Origin: CAG-582 sp964551965
GTDB taxonomy: Bacteria > Bacillota_I > Bacilli_A > RF39 > UBA660
Direction of reading: 5' to 3'
DNA length: 7,761 nucleotides
Assembly: GCA_964551965.1 (NCBI GenBank)
Contig: CAZKFB010000048.1
Coordinates: 1 to 7,761 of the forward strand
In this document: in pieces, positions 4,499 to 7,761 of the stretch
Layout of the letters: each line of letters starts with the position of its first letter
How positions within the stretch are numbered: the first letter of the stretch is position 1
Translations under genes and position numbers: made by a program
The notes under the pieces: generated by a model
The model's database searches: none
The model's input: only the letters and a program-made list of their open reading frames with translations
What the model was told of the DNA's origin: nothing

Positions 4499-5962
4499 CT
4501 ATATTATTCTACCTCTATATGGATCTTGTTCTAGTGAAGTTGACATTAATTTTTTAATACGATCATCTTTTCTATTTATCTTAATTACTTCTTTATTTAA
4601 AAGATTTTTTATATGTTCTTCCGTCTTTTTCGAACGTTCAACTGAATTGTGGAAAAGATAATAATCAGTAACATTATTTTCTAAATCATCTTTTGCCATT
4701 AGTATACCCATTTCATATCTATCTTCATATCTTATATAAGTTGTATATAGATTCATATCATTCAATTCTTTTAAAGTAAAAAGGGATTTTACAATAGCAA
4801 GTAAATAACCAATATAGTCTACTGATTGAAGTAATGTAGTTCGACTTTTTTGATTTATTATTTGCATTCTTCTCTCTAAAGGTTCTCTCTTTAAATTGCG
4901 ATTTAATAAATCTATTATTTCTAACATAAAGAAAGGATTATTAATTCCAAGTTCCATATAAGCTAGATTTAAATCATCATTCATTTTTTCTTTGTCATTG
5001 ACATATGAGAATCCACCTACCGGTAGATTTAATTTAGCTCTTGTAAGATCACAGAAGTAGAATCCATCAGATCCCATAAGTTGTTTAGAAGAATCAGCCT
5101 CAACTATATTGCCATTACATTTAAAAACAACTGACTTATGAAAATCTCCCTTAACTCTTGCTTCAAACCCACATCTAATTAATAAATGTGCATAAATATC
5201 GGAAAACTGACAACAAATTAAAATATTTTGATTAAGGGTTACATCATCTATTTTCTTATCATATATAGCTTTTGCGATTGGAATCTTAATATCTTGATTA
5301 AAAGCTAAAAAGGTTGCATCGTATATAAAAACTTTGCATAATTCTATATAAATTTGAAGAGCAATTGCCAGTTCCGATTTAGAAAAATCAATCCTTTTTA
5401 AAATATAGTCTTCTAATTCTTTATTAACAGTTCCTTTAGGTAATTCGCCATCTAGCTTATCTTTTTTCTTAAAATGAGATGGATATCTCTTAATTATCTT
5501 TTGAAAGTTTTGATAAGTTTTCTTCGTTATTGGCAAACTTTTCTCGGCTGCTTTTTTTAGATATAAAGTGATTTGTGATATACAAATATCTAAACTTAAA
5601 TTTTGAAATATAAATGGGTGATTTTCAAAATCTAAGAACATTGCTAATAGGTTTTCATCATTAAGTATTTGTTCAATAAATGTTGCTGTTAATGTATTTT
5701 TTTGATTAGTAATATGAGATGAATAACTATAGAAATAATCAAAGTTATATTTCATATTAATAGAATTTATACGATCAAAGATATTCTTTCCAATAGAAGA
5801 AGTATCAAAAAGAAGAATGATACTTACATAGTTATTTAAATCTTTGACATACTGCGCACTATCAATATTAAAGAATTCTCCTTGTTCTCCAATAAACTTT
5901 ACGAAAGTTTGCTCATTATAAAGAATTGATTTTAAAGTAGAAATTGTATAGTTTCTATCCAT
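4499..5962 (-). CDS. Element cargo: cytosolic transglutaminase/Cys-protease-fold protein, 487 residues, function unknown
   Basis: No signal peptide or membrane span is visible. Residues about 180-320 hold a transglutaminase-type core. C250 is in ILICCQFSDIYAHLLIRCGF, lining up with the C-x-x-[YF]-S pattern. H275 is in GDFHKSVVFKCNG and D290 in IVEADSSKQL, followed by a CDLTRAKLNLPVGGF block. The His-to-Asp spacing (15) equals that of the chromosomal transglutaminase-like gene downstream, but the rest of the two proteins does not look alike. The N-terminal 180 residues and C-terminal 150 residues match nothing I recognise. As the only large non-recombinase gene in the element it is the likely payload. 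A role in defence, toxicity, interbacterial conflict or host modification is possible but not shown. ATG 5962 is preceded by GGTGAT. Confidence 0.7.
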   Translation of the reverse strand: MDRNYTISTLKSILYNEQTFVKFIGEQGEFFNIDSAQYVKDLNNYVSIILLFDTSSIGKNIFDRINSINMKYNFDYFYSYSSHITNQKNTLTATFIEQILNDENLLAMFLDFENHPFIFQNLSLDICISQITLYLKKAAEKSLPITKKTYQNFQKIIKRYPSHFKKKDKLDGELPKGTVNKELEDYILKRIDFSKSELAIALQIYIELCKVFIYDATFLAFNQDIKIPIAKAIYDKKIDDVTLNQNILICCQFSDIYAHLLIRCGFEARVKGDFHKSVVFKCNGNIVEADSSKQLMGSDGFYFCDLTRAKLNLPVGGFSYVNDKEKMNDDLNLAYMELGINNPFFMLEIIDLLNRNLKREPLERRMQIINQKSRTTLLQSVDYIGYLLAIVKSLFTLKELNDMNLYTTYIRYEDRYEMGILMAKDDLENNVTDYYLFHNSVERSKKTEEHIKNLLNKEVIKINRKDDRIKKLMSTSLEQDPYRGRII

Positions 5963-5977
5963 AATATCACCATCTAT

Positions 5978-6006
5978 ATTATAAACTATTGAGTTTTTTT
6001 TATAAA
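5978..6006 (-). promoter_or_regulatory. Possible promoter of the cargo-recombinase operon
   Basis: TTTATA (6006-6001), 17 nt and a perfect TATAAT (5983-5978) lie between the element boundary and the cargo ATG at 5962. The predicted start (about 5971) falls at the edge of the GGTGAT ribosome site, giving an almost leaderless mRNA. The AT-rich context makes chance matches likely. Read-through from the split host gene is the alternative, since it points the same way. Confidence 0.35.
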
Positions 6007-6013
6007 GATATTT

Positions 6014-6607
6014 TTATCCAATAAAAATAGTATCCCCCGATTTAACTATATAGATATTATCTTTACTAGGTTGTTTACTAACTCCAACATAGTTACCAAT
6101 TACCATTGCAACGGCATCAGCAATAGCATCTATATCTTTTAAAACTTTAGCATCTTTACTATTCTTAGGATTTCCATATCTAATAATAATAGTTTCATAA
6201 TCGGGAGTTTCTCTCGTAATATAATAATAATCTAACTTAGTATTACTAGGATACCTCAATTGATAATACTTAGTAGTATTAAAATAATCTAAAGAATTAC
6301 TCAGCTTTTCTGCTAATTTAGAAGTATCTCTTAAAGAATATATAATATCTATCCCATTATTATTATTTAAAGTATTAGATAGTAATAGTACATCGTCATT
6401 CTTAGCATAATTCTTTAAATTAGAAAGTCTTTTTTCATAGGAAGTAGTTGAATCATCATCTCTTAACATATAAGTTTTTATACCCATATTTTTAAGTCTA
6501 TCATTTATCTTTTTTGATAATTCTAAAGTATAATCCTTTTCTACTATTCCATTTCCCGATAATCCCTTATCAGAACCCCCACCACTCGAATTAATAGCTA
6601 CTATCAT
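6014..6607 (-). CDS. Amidase_3-fold pseudo-enzyme with LysM tail, 5' part of the gene split by the element
   Basis: Residues 1-175 follow the N-acetylmuramoyl-L-alanine amidase (amidase_3) fold: VAINSSGGGSDKGLSGNG, VEKD, IKTYMLRDDD, GIDIIY and a final IADAVAMVIGNYV helix. The active site is lost. The first zinc His of the usual DPGHGG is G9. The second zinc His of SIHAN is T79 (SNTLN). The catalytic Glu of ELGF is R143 (IIRYGN). Only E23 of the zinc site remains. Residues 185-193 begin a LysM motif (IYIVKSGDT), cut by the element after Thr193; the last four residues come from the element. No signal peptide precedes it, and AGGTGAT sits 4 nt before ATG 6607. The protein is probably a peptidoglycan-binding or spore/wall-associated scaffold, not a hydrolase. 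It lies 46 nt after the enolase stop. Confidence 0.75.
   Translation of the reverse strand: MIVAINSSGGGSDKGLSGNGIVEKDYTLELSKKINDRLKNMGIKTYMLRDDDSTTSYEKRLSNLKNYAKNDDVLLLSNTLNNNNGIDIIYSLRDTSKLAEKLSNSLDYFNTTKYYQLRYPSNTKLDYYYITRETPDYETIIIRYGNPKNSKDAKVLKDIDAIADAVAMVIGNYVGVSKQPSKDNIYIVKSGDTIFIG
6029..6040 (-). other. Attachment-site junction, cargo end of the element
   Basis: Read on the minus strand this is TCGGGGGATACT. The 5' side is the host LysM codons (Val-Lys-Ser-Gly-Asp-Thr). The 3' side changes to element sequence that adds Ile-Phe-Ile-Gly and a stop. It pairs with the junction at 2820-2806. Confidence 0.8.
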
Positions 6608-6630
6608 TTTATCACCTATATTAATATATG

Positions 6631-6655
6631 AAAAAAGACACTTAAAGTGTCTTTT
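6631..6655 (-). terminator. Factor-independent terminator of the enolase gene
   Basis: The perfect 9-bp stem AAAAGACAC / GTGTCTTTT (6655-6647 with 6641-6633) has a 5-nt loop, and the T run continues to 6631. The enolase stop codon (6656-6654) overlaps the base of the stem. It separates enolase from the split amidase-LysM gene, which must then have its own promoter or depend on read-through. Confidence 0.88.
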
Positions 6656-7761
6656 AATTATTTATCTCTTCTTCAATACGCATTAATTGATTATACTTAG
6701 CTGTTCTTTCACTTCTACTCATTGATCCTGTCTTAATTTGTCCTAGATTAAGTCCAACAACTAAATCAGCAATAGTTGTATCTTCTGTTTCGCCTGAACG
6801 ATGAGAAAGAATTGTTTTATATCCGTGAGATTCAGCTAATTCAATAGTTTCAAGAGTCTCTGTAATAGTACCAATTTGATTAACTTTTAAAAGTATGGCA
6901 TTTCCTGCTCCCATATCAATTCCTTTTTGTAAGTATTCTTTATTAGTAACAAATAAATCATCACCAACTATTTGAATTTTATCACCAAGTTCATCAGTCA
7001 TTTTCTTAAATCCATCCCAGTCATTTTCATCTACGGGATCTTCAATAGATATAATTGGATATTTACTAATTAATTCTTTATAAAAGTTAATTAATTCATC
7101 AGTTGTATATTCTTCTCCTGTTGACCATTTAAATTTATATTTCTTTAAATCTTTATCATAGAATTCGGAAGCTGCAACATCAATACCTAAAGATACTTCA
7201 ACTCCCGGAGTATATCCTGCTCTTTTTATAGCTTCTACTATTAAGTCAAATCCTTCTTCATTACTTTTTAAATTTGGAGAAAAACCACCTTCATCTCCAA
7301 CTCCGGTTGCATAACCATTCTCGTTTAATACTTTCTTTAATGCATGAAATACTTCTGCACCTATTCTTACTCTTTCATGCATGGTAGTAGCTTCCGGTAT
7401 AATCATAAACTCTTGGAAATCGACATTGTTATCAGCATGAGCTCCACCATTAATAATATTAATCATTGGTCTTGGACTAATAGTTCCATTACCAATATAT
7501 TGATATAACTTTTTTTTGGAATTTAGTGCAGCAGCTTTTAATACCGCCATACTGACTCCTAACATTGCATTAGCACCTAATCTTGATTTATTAGGTGTAC
7601 CATCAAGTTCAATCATTTTATAATCAATTTCTCTTTGATTATCTGCATCCATTCCAACTAGGGACTCTTTTATAACCGTGTTAACATTGTTAACAGCTTT
7701 TAAAACACCTTTTCCATTATATCTTGATTCACCATCTCGAAGTTCCAAAGCTTCACGACTT
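6654..7761 (-). CDS. eno: Enolase (phosphopyruvate hydratase), 5' end outside the window
   Basis: Enolase converts 2-phosphoglycerate to phosphoenolpyruvate in glycolysis, in the cytosol with Mg2+. The frame is open to the window edge. The residues before the TTG at 7748 read SREA, part of the conserved GAS-TG..EALELRDG loop, so this TTG is an internal Leu and about 45 N-terminal residues are missing. Conserved blocks visible in order: LGANAMLGVSMA, NGGAHADNNVDFQEFMI, VGDEGGFSPNL, the Mg2+ ligands in GIDVAASEF, SIEDPVDENDW and GDDLFVTN, the catalytic Lys in LKVNQIGT, SHRSGETEDTTIADL and QIKTGSMSRSER. The protein looks intact and functional to its stop. Confidence 0.97.
   Translation of the reverse strand, partial: SREALELRDGESRYNGKGVLKAVNNVNTVIKESLVGMDADNQREIDYKMIELDGTPNKSRLGANAMLGVSMAVLKAAALNSKKKLYQYIGNGTISPRPMINIINGGAHADNNVDFQEFMIIPEATTMHERVRIGAEVFHALKKVLNENGYATGVGDEGGFSPNLKSNEEGFDLIVEAIKRAGYTPGVEVSLGIDVAASEFYDKDLKKYKFKWSTGEEYTTDELINFYKELISKYPIISIEDPVDENDWDGFKKMTDELGDKIQIVGDDLFVTNKEYLQKGIDMGAGNAILLKVNQIGTITETLETIELAESHGYKTILSHRSGETEDTTIADLVVGLNLGQIKTGSMSRSERTAKYNQLMRIEEEINN

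Larger units (their letters stand above)
2813..6035 (-). mobile_element. 3,223-bp integrated element: serine recombinase, 32-residue ORF and one cargo gene, inserted in a LysM gene
   Basis: The element is bounded by the two copies of TCnGGnGATACT and splits a LysM-coding gene. Removing one copy plus the DNA between them restores an uninterrupted LysM frame. It holds three genes, all on the minus strand: a transglutaminase-fold cargo, a 32-residue ORF and a TndX/TnpX-type recombinase. The recombinase stop lies within about 12 nt of one boundary and the cargo start within about 75 nt of the other, so nothing else fits inside. No conjugation, replication or phage genes are present. It could move by itself by site-specific recombination, or be carried by larger elements. 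Confidence 0.88.

Noticed and set aside
2813..6035. Remnant of a larger ICE or prophage
   Set aside because: The junctions restore the target gene exactly and the genes fill the insert from edge to edge, so nothing appears to have been deleted. No conjugation, replication or structural genes are present.
7746..7748. TTG at 7748 as the enolase start
   Set aside because: The frame continues to the window edge with SREA before it, which is conserved enolase sequence (EALELRDG). It is an internal Leu of a gene cut by the window.

Overview
The window is strongly AT-rich and comes from a low-GC Gram-positive bacterium, most likely a Bacilli/Clostridia-type commensal. The evidence is Shine-Dalgarno sites of AGGTGAT and AAGGAG type, a canonical bacterial enolase, LysM and amidase-fold wall-associated sequences, and a TndX/TnpX-type large serine recombinase. 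TGA is used as a stop (end of a 32-residue ORF) and TGG for Trp, so the code looks standard. Species cannot be named from the sequence.

Layout on the + strand: positions 1-136 are the right end of an IS3-family insertion sequence (transposase C-terminus, terminator, terminal inverted repeat). Positions 137-520 hold no large gene but are densely organised. A tandem 10-bp repeat precedes a + promoter, a structured leader and a 23-residue hydrophobic peptide ORF (313-384). Convergent to it, a strong minus-strand promoter (505-477) and a terminator (424-392) delimit a small RNA of about 79 nt. The sRNA 5' half and the peptide mRNA leader are inverted copies of one motif, and each sits 37 nt from its own -35 box. 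This looks like a type I toxin-antitoxin-like module of unfamiliar architecture.

Everything from 521 to the end is on the minus strand. In transcription order: enolase (7761-6654, 5' end cut by the window) with its own terminator; an amidase_3-fold pseudo-enzyme with a LysM tail (starting at 6607); a membrane-anchored extracytoplasmic transglutaminase-like protein (2529-958); and a PH-domain protein (955-521) coupled to it with a 2-nt gap.

The amidase-LysM gene is split. Its 5' part stops at 6014 inside the first LysM motif (VKSGDT), and the rest of that LysM plus a second LysM resumes in frame at 2805-2560. Between them lies a 3,223-bp integrated element with only three genes: a 487-residue cytosolic protein with a transglutaminase-type Cys-His-Asp triad (5962-4499), a 32-residue ORF (4459-4361), and a 512-residue large serine recombinase (4364-2826) whose start overlaps the 32-residue ORF as ATGA. 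Joining the two junctions restores a 274-residue open reading frame, so the boundaries are known nearly to the base. The element has essentially one recombinase and one cargo gene, which makes the cargo the most interesting unknown here. The second candidate for a new system is the peptide/sRNA locus at 170-505.
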